NCBI GenBank assembly: GCA_910577325.1
Contig: CAJTMR010000006.1
Location: 83,312-147,311, forward strand
Length of the DNA: 64,000 bases
Direction of reading: 5' to 3'
Origin: an uncultured Parabacteroides sp.
GTDB taxonomy: Bacteria; Bacteroidota; Bacteroidia; Bacteroidales; Tannerellaceae
Below are positions 1 to 8,847 of this stretch, piece by piece; the stretch's first letter is position 1, and each line of letters opens with the position of its first letter. The translations under genes and the position numbers were made by a program. A model generated the notes under the pieces. The model ran no database searches, was not told the DNA's origin, and was given only the letters and a program-made list of their open reading frames with translations.

Positions 1-2
1 GT

Positions 3-128
3 TTCGTGATTAAAAAGAGAGCCCAGAAGACTGCTCGTAATATTTCAAAGAATACTACGATCATCATCCCGGAACATAACATTCCGTCATTCAAGCCGGC
101 TAAGACTTTCCTGAACGAAGTAAAGTAA
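3..128 (+). CDS. HU-family DNA-binding protein, C-terminal end (partial)
   Basis: The last 41 codons of a gene that begins before the window. The reading frame gives FVIKKRAQKTARN, a central IIIPEHNIPSFKPAKTF and a TAA stop. The FKPAK.F ending is the usual C-terminus of Bacteroidetes HU/IHF-type histone-like proteins, which bend and compact DNA as dimers. Only the C-terminal arm region is visible, so the exact subfamily cannot be given. Confidence 0.8.
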   Translation, partial: FVIKKRAQKTARNISKNTTIIIPEHNIPSFKPAKTFLNEVK

Positions 129-164
129 TTTAGTTATTATAGTTTAATTTAAAATTTTAAGACA

Positions 165-254
165 ATGCCCAGCGGAAAGAAAAGAAAAAGACATAAGATG
201 TCTACGCACAAGCGCAAAAAAAGACTGAAGAAGAATAGACATAAGAAGAAGTAA
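165..254 (+). CDS. 29-aa very basic AURKAIP1/COX24-like ribosomal peptide
   Basis: The 29 residues begin MPSGKKRKRHKMSTHKRKK and end KNRHKKK; well over half are Lys, Arg or His. This matches the small COX24/AURKAIP1-domain proteins of Bacteroidetes, which are related to the mitochondrial ribosomal protein mS38 and are expected to bind rRNA in the small subunit (family knowledge, not shown here). It lies 36 bases after the HU stop and upstream of RNase E/G. It is easily missed because of its length. Confidence 0.8.
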   Translation: MPSGKKRKRHKMSTHKRKKRLKKNRHKKK

Positions 255-355
255 GTCTATTAAAGTAACTCTGAAGAACAAACTTAATAAGAGACCTTTT
301 AAGTTTGTTCTTTGCGTATCTGATAAGGTCTCACATTTTAACACCTCTTTTTATA

Positions 356-1936
356 GTGATTAGTGAATTAGTAGTTGATGTACAACCCAAAGAGGTATCT
401 ATAGCCGTGCTGGAGGATAAGAACCTTGTCGAGCTCCAAAAGGAAGCCCGCAATGTCTCTTTCGCCGTCGGCGATATATACTTGGGCAAGGTCAAGAAAC
501 TGATGCCGGGGTTGAACGCTGCTTTCATTGATGTAGGTTATAAAAAGGATGCATTTCTTCACTATCTGGACTTAGGTCCCAATTTCAACACCCAGCAGAA
601 ATTCCTCAAGCAAGCACTCGAAGAGCAGAAGGGAGAAAAGAAACTCCCCGCCATCTCCAAGATGGAGCTGCTTCCCGAAATCGAAAAAGACGGAAGCATC
701 AGCAACGTGCTCAAAGCCGGACAGGAAGTGCTGGTGCAGATCGCCAAAGAGCCGATTTCCACAAAAGGTCCCAGACTGACTTCCGAGCTTTCCTTCGCCG
801 GAAGATACATCGTGCTGATACCGTTTGCCGACAAAGTATCGGTCTCCACAAAAATCAAATCGAGCGAAGAACGCGCCCGTCTACGCCAACTTATCCAGAG
901 CATCAAGCCGAAGAACTTCAGCGTCATCGTACGCACCTCTTCGGAAGGGAAGCGCGTTGCCGAACTCGACCATGAATTGAAGACATTACTGAAACGTTGG
1001 GAAGACAACATCCCTAAGATCACCAAAGTAAAAGCCCCTGCGGTCATCTACGAAGAGACGACAAGGGCGGTGGCCTTGTTGCGCGACATTTACAACCCCT
1101 CTTTTCAGAACATTTATGTGAACGATGCGGACATCTATCACAACATCCGTGATTATGTCAGCCTGATCGCACCCGGACGGGAAGAGATCGTACAACGGTA
1201 TACCGGCGAACTTCCCATCTTCGACAACTTCGCAATAACAAAACAGATCAAGTCCTTATTCGGACGCACCGTCACGTACAAAAGTGGAGCCTATCTGATC
1301 ATCGAACACACGGAAGCCATGCACGTCATCGACGTGAACAGCGGGAACCGCTCCAAAGGCAGTGACGCCCAGGAAAAAACGGCCATCGACGTGAACACGG
1401 CGGCGGCAGACGAAATCGCCCGCCAATTACGCCTGCGCGACATGGGCGGCATTATCGTAATCGACTTCATCGACATGGCCGAGGCTACCAACCGGCAGAA
1501 ACTATACGAACACATGGCGAAAGCAATGGCAAGCGACCGGGCAAAACACAATATTTTGCCGCTGAGCAAGTTCGGCCTGATGCAGATCACCCGCCAGCGC
1601 GTCCGCCCGGCAATGGATGTCGACACATCCGAAGCCTGTCCGACCTGTTTCGGCACGGGAACCATCAAACCCTCCATCCTGTTTACCGACAGCCTGGAAG
1701 GAAAGATCGACTGCTTGGTCAACAAGCACAACGTGAAGAAATTCGCCCTGCACGTACATCCCTATGTTGCAGCTTTTATCAAGAGCGGGAAAATCCCGCT
1801 CAGTTGGAAATGGAAACTGAAATACTCAATGGGTATCAAAGTGATCCCGAACCAAAGTCTGGGCTTTCTGGAGTACAAATTCATCGACTCCGACAAGAAC
1901 GAACTGGACATGATGGAAGAAAAGGAAATCAAGTAA
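356..1936 (+). CDS. rng: Ribonuclease E/G family endoribonuclease
   Basis: Single-strand-specific endoribonuclease of the RNase E/G family, acting in rRNA maturation and mRNA turnover in the cytoplasm. An S1-like RNA-binding region occupies roughly residues 20-120 (VGDIYLGKV...PGLNAAFIDVGY). The catalytic region has the family motif DVNSGNRSKG and, slightly later, GGIIVIDFIDM, whose acidic residues bind Mg2+. The zinc-link CPTCFGTG follows near the C-terminus. I place the start at GTG 356 (VISELVVDVQPKE), because this matches the usual start of Bacteroidetes homologues; an upstream ATG at 305 would add 17 unusual residues. At about 526 aa the length is typical of RNase G-like proteins. A strong terminator follows. 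Confidence 0.93.
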   Translation: MISELVVDVQPKEVSIAVLEDKNLVELQKEARNVSFAVGDIYLGKVKKLMPGLNAAFIDVGYKKDAFLHYLDLGPNFNTQQKFLKQALEEQKGEKKLPAISKMELLPEIEKDGSISNVLKAGQEVLVQIAKEPISTKGPRLTSELSFAGRYIVLIPFADKVSVSTKIKSSEERARLRQLIQSIKPKNFSVIVRTSSEGKRVAELDHELKTLLKRWEDNIPKITKVKAPAVIYEETTRAVALLRDIYNPSFQNIYVNDADIYHNIRDYVSLIAPGREEIVQRYTGELPIFDNFAITKQIKSLFGRTVTYKSGAYLIIEHTEAMHVIDVNSGNRSKGSDAQEKTAIDVNTAAADEIARQLRLRDMGGIIVIDFIDMAEATNRQKLYEHMAKAMASDRAKHNILPLSKFGLMQITRQRVRPAMDVDTSEACPTCFGTGTIKPSILFTDSLEGKIDCLVNKHNVKKFALHVHPYVAAFIKSGKIPLSWKWKLKYSMGIKVIPNQSLGFLEYKFIDSDKNELDMMEEKEIK

Positions 1937-1939
1937 CAG

Positions 1940-1975
1940 AAAAGTCCCCGAAGTTGTTCAAGGCTTCGGGGACTT
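1940..1975 (+). terminator. Rho-independent terminator after RNase E/G
   Basis: A 13-bp perfect inverted repeat, AAAGTCCCCGAAG/CTTCGGGGACTTT, with a 10-nt loop lies 4 bases after the RNase E/G stop. The flanking A and T runs mean it can act on both strands, so it may also end the convergent sigma-factor gene. Confidence 0.85.
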
Positions 1976-1995
1976 TCCTGTTATATCTGAAAAAG

Positions 1996-2577
1996 CTAAA
2001 ACAAAAGCTGCACAAAATTCTTCACCTGTTTATACTGCCTGTTTACATATTGCCCGATACGCCGGTAAGCCTTTGCGATGTGAATGTTGACGGTCTTTTC
2101 GCTTATCCCCAGAAGATCCGCTATCTCCCGGTTTTTCAACTTGTCGGACAGGACAAGACGAAACACCTCCTTGCATTTCGGAGGCAACGAATCGACCGCC
2201 TGCTGGACCAAAACCCGATATTCTTCATCCAGCAACTTCCTTTCCGGAGAATCCGAATCCGGTATCAACTCGATTTCATACAAAGAATACGGCTCCTTCT
2301 CCTGCACGTATCCCCTTCTTATATAATGCAAGGCCTGATTCTTGACCGCTACATACAGGTAATGTCCCGGTTCCTTGACATGCGCAAGCGTTTCCCGCTT
2401 CTGCCAAACGACCGTAAAAACATCCAGGACGGCTTCTTCCGCCAATTCACGAGAGTTCAGGTAATAATAGGCCAGATGAAACAAACGCCGGGAATACGTT
2501 TCAAAAAATACCCGAAACGCCGTTTCATCCCCCTCCACCACTTTTCTAAAAAGAGATATGATCCTCTCTTCTCCCAT
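1996..2577 (-). CDS. ECF-type RNA polymerase sigma factor (sigma-70 family)
   Basis: A 193-aa sigma factor. Region 2 covers about residues 10-80 (AFRVFFETYSRRLFHLAYYYLNSRELAEEAVLDVFTVVW is read across it), and region 4, with its helix-turn-helix, covers about 125-180 (LPPKCKEVFRLVLSDKLKNREIADLLGISEKTVN). It directs RNA polymerase to target promoters when released by its anti-sigma partner. It is divergent from a fecR-type anti-sigma gene and a SusC receptor with an STN domain. That is the standard Bacteroidetes arrangement in which nutrient binding outside the cell induces the receptor operon. The 308 bp between it and fecR hold a palindromic repeat and presumably both promoters. Confidence 0.92.
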   Translation of the reverse strand: MGEERIISLFRKVVEGDETAFRVFFETYSRRLFHLAYYYLNSRELAEEAVLDVFTVVWQKRETLAHVKEPGHYLYVAVKNQALHYIRRGYVQEKEPYSLYEIELIPDSDSPERKLLDEEYRVLVQQAVDSLPPKCKEVFRLVLSDKLKNREIADLLGISEKTVNIHIAKAYRRIGQYVNRQYKQVKNFVQLLF

Positions 2578-2722
2578 CTCTCAGATACAGTCCTTTTATA
2601 ACATAATAATCGTCAAATGTAGCTAAAATTATTCAAGAGGCCATCCAAATACACGAAAAATGTTTCCTCACGCACGGAAGACAAGCGATTTCAGGAACAG
2701 ACAAACCAGGCAAGTTTACGGC

Positions 2723-2787
2723 TCCTGACCCTATGCGTTACGAGGGCTAACGCATAGGGTTAGGGGCCGTAACGCATAGGGTCAGGA
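2723..2787. repeat. REP-like palindrome with three copies of a TAACGCATAGGGT core
   Basis: A 20-nt inverted repeat has arms at 2723-2742 and 2768-2787 (outer sequence TCCTGACCCTATGCGTTACG). A third copy of the core, TAACGCATAGGGTTAGG, lies between the arms at 2749-2765. The left arm can pair with either the middle or the outer copy, giving two alternative hairpins. It sits in the sigma/fecR intergenic region. This layout is typical of dispersed REP-type elements. The rest of 2578-2885 shows no gene. Confidence 0.75.
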
Positions 2788-2885
2788 CCGGAAGGCCGTT
2801 TTCAGGCCAAAATATTTTTTTTCCATTCCGGATAGGAGTTTTTTGCCTTACCTGTCATCTCTATCCATAAAGCTACCGGAATAAG

Positions 2886-3773
2886 ATGGAAAACGAACAA
2901 AATAACAAAGAACTCGAATCATTGGCAAAGCGCATACGCTTCAAGTCCTTGCCGTTTGATGAAAAGCAGATGTCCGAACGGCTGGCGGACAGGATCAGAC
3001 GGCCTGTCGTCATTTCATATGCCGGCAAAGGAAACCCCGCATGGAAATACCTGTCCATAGCGGCTTCCATCGCCCTGCTGCTGCTTACAGGGATCATCCT
3101 GGCCGACAAGGAGCCGGAGCAGGGACTCGTCTACTATGAAACGACAGCCGTCCCCGATGCAAAAACAAAAATCACATTGCCGGACAGCAGTGTCGTCTGG
3201 CTGAATGCAAACGCTTGCCTGCGCTATCCGAGGGAGTTCAGCGGACAGGCCCGACAGGTCGAAATAAAAGGAGAAGCTTTCTTCGAAGTCCGCAAAGACG
3301 AGAAGAAACCCTTCATCGTCCGGACCGACGGCATCGGCATACGGGTATTAGGAACCACATTCAATGTCGACGCGGAACCGGAAAAGACAGCGGTTACGCT
3401 CATCACCGGGAAAATCGGGCTGTACAAAAACACGAACCAGTCCCCGACGGCAGACCAAATACTGTCACCCGGCGAGCGGGCTGTCTTCTACAAGCCTGAC
3501 AACACACTGAAAGTCTCGACCATACGCCCCGAAAACACGACCTCTTGGATCACGGGCAAATTCATATTCAGGGACAGCCCCTTGGAAGAGATCATGCAGG
3601 AGCTGCAACGGGCTTTCCATGTCAAAATATATGTCGAGGACGAAGAGCTGGCCCGGCAGACTTTCAATGCCGATTTCACCGCAAAGGAGACCTTGGATGA
3701 AATTCTGTCCATCCTGCAAATATCCGCCCGCTACAGAATAGAAAAACAGAAAGGAGAAATATTCTTAAAGTAA
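2886..3773 (+). CDS. FecR-family anti-sigma factor
   Basis: A 295-aa membrane-anchored anti-sigma factor. The cytoplasmic N-terminus (about residues 1-58) is followed by one membrane segment around residues 59-75 (YLSIAASIALLLLTGIILA). The periplasmic FecR domain covers about 90-200 (TKITLPDSSVVWLNANACLRYPREFSG, GEAFFEV, FIVRTDGIGIRVLGTTFNV). The C-terminal DUF4974 domain (FRDSPLEEIMQELQRAFHV) resembles an STN fold. It would hold the divergent ECF sigma factor inactive until the STN domain of the downstream SusC receptor signals substrate binding. The gene lies 174 bases before the SusC start, in the same direction. Confidence 0.92.
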   Translation: MENEQNNKELESLAKRIRFKSLPFDEKQMSERLADRIRRPVVISYAGKGNPAWKYLSIAASIALLLLTGIILADKEPEQGLVYYETTAVPDAKTKITLPDSSVVWLNANACLRYPREFSGQARQVEIKGEAFFEVRKDEKKPFIVRTDGIGIRVLGTTFNVDAEPEKTAVTLITGKIGLYKNTNQSPTADQILSPGERAVFYKPDNTLKVSTIRPENTTSWITGKFIFRDSPLEEIMQELQRAFHVKIYVEDEELARQTFNADFTAKETLDEILSILQISARYRIEKQKGEIFLK

Positions 3774-3947
3774 ATACATTGTCAAACCACAAAAAGCGAA
3801 ATCATGAATAGTACTTGAAGATAAGAAACAGATCCGTACCGGACATACGGCCAAAAAGAATTGGGAATGTTGCGACCATTCCCAAATTCCAAATCATCAA
3901 CCGGCAAGGAGAACCTTGCCAAGTATAAAATTAATATCTACAAAATT

Positions 3948-6900
3948 ATGGATAAAAATTCATTTACCGGGCAAAATCACAAAGATTTTGCCTTGAATCG
4001 GCTCGCCTGCATATCAGCCCTCTTCTTATTCCTGCTCTTTACAGGCACATCAATCCTGAATGCCCAAACCGCAAAGCTCTCCTTGCACAAGGAAAACGCG
4101 ACTTTCGAGGAGGTATTCAAAGAGATAGAAGCGAAAACGGGTTACAAATTCGTTTACAGCACCTCCGATATCGACAAAAACGAAAGGGTCTCCATCCAAG
4201 AAACCGATCAGAGCCTGAACGAGGTCCTGCGGAACCTGTTCCGCAGCAAAAGAAATATTTCTTTTCGTATATCCAACAAACACATCGCCCTGTTCCTGGC
4301 ACAGATGAAAAAGATTTCCGGGACGGTCGTCGATACGCAAAAGGAACCGGTCATCGGGGCCAACGTCCTCATAAAAGGGACAGCGACCGGCACGATCACC
4401 GACATCAACGGCCAATTCAGCCTGGAGGCTGCCGAAGGTGACATCCTGCAAGTATCCTTCATCGGGTACGGCACGCAGGAGGTAACGATCAACCAGAACC
4501 AAGTGTTCAACATCACGCTGGCAGACGATACGGAAATGATCGACGAAGTCGTCGTCACGGCCTTAGGCATCAAACGGGAACAGAAAGCGTTGGGATATGC
4601 GGTCCAGGAAGTGAAAAACGACCAGCTGACCGTTGCCAAAGGTTCGGATGTCGCCACCTCCCTGACCGGAAAAATCGCGGGCCTGAACATCAAGAACAGC
4701 ACGGAGTTCGCGGCTTCCCCGACAATCACGTTGCGCGGAAGCACGCCTTTGCTGGTGGTCGACGGAATCCCCCATTACAACGTCAACCTGTCGGACATCC
4801 CGGCCGACGACATCGAATCCATCAGCGTCCTGAAAGGCTCCACGGCATCGGCCCTTTACGGCTCGAGAGGGGGAGACGGGGCCATCATGGTCACGACCAA
4901 AAAAGCACAAAAGGACGGGCTGGACATATCGGTGAACTCCAACACGATGTTCCATGCCGGTTTCCTGAAACTGCCCGAAGTGCAAAATTCATACAGCTCG
5001 GGGGGAAGCGGGAAATATGCACCCGGCGATTATGTATGGGGAGACAAACTGGACATCGGGCGCACTGCCAGCCAGTACAACCCGTTCACACACGAATGGG
5101 AAGAGATGCCTTTGACTTCCAAAGGGAAAGACAACTTCAAGAACTTCCTCGAACAGGCATTGGTGACCAACAACAATATCAGCATCTCCCAGAAAGGAGA
5201 ATACGGGAGCGTACGCGCGTCGCTGAACCATATCTACAACAAAGGGCAGTATCCGAACTCCAGGCAACAGAAGCTGACTTTCTCCGTCGGAGGCGCGATG
5301 GACTACAAGAAGTTCCACCTGAAAGCCGACATCGCATACAACAAGAATATCTTCTCCAATAACTACGGGACCGGCTACGGCATGGGCAGCTACATGTACA
5401 ACCTGCTCATCTGGACCGGCGCGGAATACGACATCCGGGAATACCGCAATTACTGGCGGGCCGGAAAGGAACAGGAAGAACAGAACTGGATGGACGACTG
5501 GTGGTATGACAACCCCTACTTCCTTGCAAACGAACGGACGAACCAGCGCCATCAAGACCTGACAAACGGGAGCCTGGACATGAGCCTGGACGTGACGGAC
5601 TGGCTGAAACTGGTCATGCGTGTCGGAGGCGACGCTTTCAGGAACCAGTTCACGTTGAAAGAGCCGATCAGTACCCGCGGCAACAGAAAGGGAGGATTCC
5701 GCCTGTCTAACTATTCGGGCTACAGCACGACCGACGACTTCATATTACTGGCTAACAAGAAGTTCGGAGACTTCACCATCGACGGCTTCCTAGGTGGCTC
5801 CATCTATTTCAGAGAGAACGATTACCAGAGTTCATCCACGAGCAACGGCTTGAACATGCCGGGGTTCTTCTCACTGAACGCATCGGTTGATCCGGCGAGC
5901 ACCTCTTCGTCTGTCACGAAAGAACAGATCAACAGCTTATACGGGAAAATCGGGTTGTCATGGAAAAGCGCGGTCTTCGTGGAAGTCACCGGGCGTAACG
6001 ACTGGGCATCCACGCTGGCGAAGTCCGAACGGTCTTATTTCTATCCTTCGGTATCCGGCAGCTTGGTCATTTCCGAACTGATCGCGCTTCCCGAAATCCT
6101 GAACTTCTGGAAAGCGAGAGGCTCATGGACACAGACCAAATTCCCGACAGGCGTCTACGACATCAATTCGACATACAGCGTCTCCCGGAATTACTGGGGC
6201 AACATGACAGCCGCCTTCTATCCTTCGACCATCCGCGACGTGTCGTTGCGGCCACGCGCTTCCCGTTCATACGAAATCGGTACGGAACTGTATTTCTTCA
6301 AAAACCGTCTGAAGTTCGACCTGGCCTACTATCACAAGATCCTGTACGACCTGCAACGTTATGTCGATATGAGCTACGCCAGCGGTTTCTCCAACACGCT
6401 GATCAACTACGGCGAAGAGCAGTTGAGCCGAGGGGTTGAATTTACGATCAGCGGCGATGTCGTCAAACAAAAGGACTTCACCTGGAACTCTTCGTTCAAC
6501 TGGGCGGCCGACAGGTACTATTACTCCAAGATAGATGAACAATACTCCACTCAGAAACCCTGGGTCGCACCCGGAAAGACCTGGCACTGGCTGGAAATGT
6601 ACGATTGGGAAAAGGCTCCCGACGGACAACTGATCCTCTACAACGGCATGCCGAAAGAAAGCGCCTATCCGACTTACGCAGGTACTTACAACCCGAAATG
6701 GATCTGGGGCTGGTCGAACACGTTCAGCTATAAAGACTTCACGTTGAGCTTCTCGTTCGACGGCCGTGTCGGTGGCCACATGTTCGACTACATGAGTTCT
6801 CGCCTGTGGCATTCCGGCCGCCATATAGACTCGGACAACGAGTTCCGGTTCGACGAGGTCGTGAACGGAAACCACAAAGGGTACATCGCCGAAGGCGTAA

Positions 6901-7265
6901 AGGTCGTTTCGGGAGATGTGAAATATGATTCCGACGGGAATATCCTGGAAGACACACGCGTCTTCGCTCCGAACGACGTGGCCGTTTCCTACGAAACGTA
7001 TATGCGTTCTTACAACGGCAGCGAACGGAAATCCAATTTCTTGAAAAGCAAGACTTTCTTCAAGCTGCGGGAGCTCTCCTTGTCCTACCGGCTGCCGAAA
7101 AAATATTGTACCCATTTCGTAAAAGGGGCGCAAATAGCCCTTGTCGGACAGAACTTGCTTATCTGGACAAAGGATTTCAAGTTCTCCGACCCCGACGTGG
7201 ACACGGAAAACATCAACTCCCCCTCCATCCGCTACGTAGGTGCTAATCTGAAGTTCAATTTCTAA
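3948..7265 (+). CDS. SusC/RagA-family TonB-dependent receptor with STN signalling domain
   Basis: An outer-membrane, TonB-dependent importer of about 1105 aa. The start at 3948 (MDKNSFTGQ) gives a signal peptide ending ...SILNAQT. An STN (secretin/TonB N-terminal) domain follows (LSLHKENATFEEVFKEIEAKTGYKFVYS), then the carboxypeptidase-D-like plug extension (GTVVDTQKEPVIGANV) and the TonB-box region (DEVVVTALG). The plug (SGLNIK-type, TLRGSTPLLVVDGIP) and a long beta-barrel ending LKFNF complete it. The STN domain together with the adjacent FecR and ECF genes indicates induction by its own substrate. The substrate cannot be read from the sequence. SusD follows after 13 bases, so the two form an operon. 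Confidence 0.95.
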   Translation: MDKNSFTGQNHKDFALNRLACISALFLFLLFTGTSILNAQTAKLSLHKENATFEEVFKEIEAKTGYKFVYSTSDIDKNERVSIQETDQSLNEVLRNLFRSKRNISFRISNKHIALFLAQMKKISGTVVDTQKEPVIGANVLIKGTATGTITDINGQFSLEAAEGDILQVSFIGYGTQEVTINQNQVFNITLADDTEMIDEVVVTALGIKREQKALGYAVQEVKNDQLTVAKGSDVATSLTGKIAGLNIKNSTEFAASPTITLRGSTPLLVVDGIPHYNVNLSDIPADDIESISVLKGSTASALYGSRGGDGAIMVTTKKAQKDGLDISVNSNTMFHAGFLKLPEVQNSYSSGGSGKYAPGDYVWGDKLDIGRTASQYNPFTHEWEEMPLTSKGKDNFKNFLEQALVTNNNISISQKGEYGSVRASLNHIYNKGQYPNSRQQKLTFSVGGAMDYKKFHLKADIAYNKNIFSNNYGTGYGMGSYMYNLLIWTGAEYDIREYRNYWRAGKEQEEQNWMDDWWYDNPYFLANERTNQRHQDLTNGSLDMSLDVTDWLKLVMRVGGDAFRNQFTLKEPISTRGNRKGGFRLSNYSGYSTTDDFILLANKKFGDFTIDGFLGGSIYFRENDYQSSSTSNGLNMPGFFSLNASVDPASTSSSVTKEQINSLYGKIGLSWKSAVFVEVTGRNDWASTLAKSERSYFYPSVSGSLVISELIALPEILNFWKARGSWTQTKFPTGVYDINSTYSVSRNYWGNMTAAFYPSTIRDVSLRPRASRSYEIGTELYFFKNRLKFDLAYYHKILYDLQRYVDMSYASGFSNTLINYGEEQLSRGVEFTISGDVVKQKDFTWNSSFNWAADRYYYSKIDEQYSTQKPWVAPGKTWHWLEMYDWEKAPDGQLILYNGMPKESAYPTYAGTYNPKWIWGWSNTFSYKDFTLSFSFDGRVGGHMFDYMSSRLWHSGRHIDSDNEFRFDEVVNGNHKGYIAEGVKVVSGDVKYDSDGNILEDTRVFAPNDVAVSYETYMRSYNGSERKSNFLKSKTFFKLRELSLSYRLPKKYCTHFVKGAQIALVGQNLLIWTKDFKFSDPDVDTENINSPSIRYVGANLKFNF

Positions 7266-7278
7266 AATAAACAATGAC

Positions 7279-8826
7279 ATGGAAAAAATAAAATCATACA
7301 TAAACCATTTCTTGCTGATTGTTTGCGCATGTATGGCCTATAGTTGCGACGGGTTCGACGCCATCAACACCAATCCCGACGCGGCAACCACGGCAACCCC
7401 CGGCATGTTGGCTACGGGACAATTGAGGGAAGCGCTCCGAACGGGCGGGAAATATGATGCCAAATGGTTCTTCGGCGACATGTTCTTCACCAAAATGATC
7501 AGTTGGCAGGAAGCCGCGGAAGACAGCAGGAAAGTCCAATACAACCAGATTACTACAACCGGATTCAGCGTATACAAAGACTTGACCAACTGTCTCAAGA
7601 TGGTCGAACTGGCAGCCGATATCGACAAGGACGCCTACGAAGGGCTGGCTCTGTTCATCAAGGCTTTCCGCCTCTACGACACGACGATGGCATTGGGCGA
7701 CATCCCCTATTCGGAAGCCATGAAAGGCGAAGAAGGAAACACGCGCCCAAAGTACGATACGCAGAAAGAAGTCATCTTGCAAATGCTTGACGACCTGGAT
7801 GCCGCTTATACGCATTTTTCAAACGCCACCCGCAATTTCGACGGCGATATCGTCTATGGAGGCGATCCTGCCAAATGGAAGAGAGCCGTATCGGCTTTGC
7901 AATTGAGAATCCTGCTCAACTTGTCCAAAAAGGAACAGGATACTGAGTTAAACGTCAGACAACGTTTCTCCTCGGTCGTCGCCAAACAAGAGCTGTTCGA
8001 ATCGAACGACGACAATTTCCAGTTCGTCTACGGCACGCTTTCCTCCCAACTTTACCCTCTCTACCTGTCACGGTTCAACTCCTATGCGGGAGTATCCGTC
8101 ACAATCGTAGATGTATTGAAAAAATACCGGGACAACCGCCTGTTTTTCTACTGCGAACCGACAAAAGCCCAAACAGCCGCAGGCGTGCCGGATAGCGAAT
8201 GGGATGCTTATCAAGGGATTGATCCTTCAAGGATCTACAGCGAAATCATGGACTTGTACACTTCCGGAAATATCTCCAACATCAATTCCCGCTTTTGGGA
8301 AATCGAAACTTGCCAGCCCACCATCCAGTTGGGATACGCCGAGTTGAACTTCGTCCTGGCCGAAGCTTGCCTCAGGGGATGGATCGACGGCGATGCCAAC
8401 CAATACTACCATGCGGGGATCGAAGCCAGCATGAAGTTCGCGGCCGCATACACGCCTGCCGCATACCGGCACGGGCGGGAAATAACAGACGACTATATCC
8501 GATCCTTCCTGGCAAAACCGGAATTGCAGTTGGGCAAAAAAGCCGATACGTTCGAAAAGGACCTGGAAGAGGTGCTGACACAAAAATATCTGGACCTGTT
8601 CATGCACAATACCTACACTTGTTATTACGATTACCGCAGGACCGGCTACCCCGTGCTGCCTGTCAACCCGCAATCGAACATGAACACGAAACCGGACCAG
8701 ATGCCGCTAAGATGGCGATATGAACAACGCGAATACGACTTCAACCGCGAAAACCTGGAAGAAGCGCTCCGGCGACAGTATGACGGCAAAGACGACTGGA
8801 ACGACAAAATGTGGATCATCAAATAA
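7279..8826 (+). CDS. SusD/RagB-family nutrient-binding lipoprotein
   Basis: A 515-aa surface lipoprotein that caps the SusC barrel and captures substrate. The N-terminal signal ends in a lipobox-like MAYSC (Cys around residue 23). It is followed by the start typical of SusD-like proteins, DGFDAINTNPDAATT. TPR-like helices continue through the protein, and the C-terminal region has the AELNFVLAEACLRGWIDGDA motif common in the SusD-like (SusD_2) group. It begins 13 bases after the SusC stop, so the pair is co-transcribed. The SusD_2 type is often found without linked glycoside hydrolases, and none is visible here, so the ligand may not be a polysaccharide. Confidence 0.94.
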   Translation: MEKIKSYINHFLLIVCACMAYSCDGFDAINTNPDAATTATPGMLATGQLREALRTGGKYDAKWFFGDMFFTKMISWQEAAEDSRKVQYNQITTTGFSVYKDLTNCLKMVELAADIDKDAYEGLALFIKAFRLYDTTMALGDIPYSEAMKGEEGNTRPKYDTQKEVILQMLDDLDAAYTHFSNATRNFDGDIVYGGDPAKWKRAVSALQLRILLNLSKKEQDTELNVRQRFSSVVAKQELFESNDDNFQFVYGTLSSQLYPLYLSRFNSYAGVSVTIVDVLKKYRDNRLFFYCEPTKAQTAAGVPDSEWDAYQGIDPSRIYSEIMDLYTSGNISNINSRFWEIETCQPTIQLGYAELNFVLAEACLRGWIDGDANQYYHAGIEASMKFAAAYTPAAYRHGREITDDYIRSFLAKPELQLGKKADTFEKDLEEVLTQKYLDLFMHNTYTCYYDYRRTGYPVLPVNPQSNMNTKPDQMPLRWRYEQREYDFNRENLEEALRRQYDGKDDWNDKMWIIK

Positions 8827-8847
8827 TCACCGTACAACAAATTCAAC

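Noticed and set aside
3861..3947. Longer start for the SusC gene
   Set aside because: The signal peptide fits a start at 3948; the upstream codons give no signal-like sequence.
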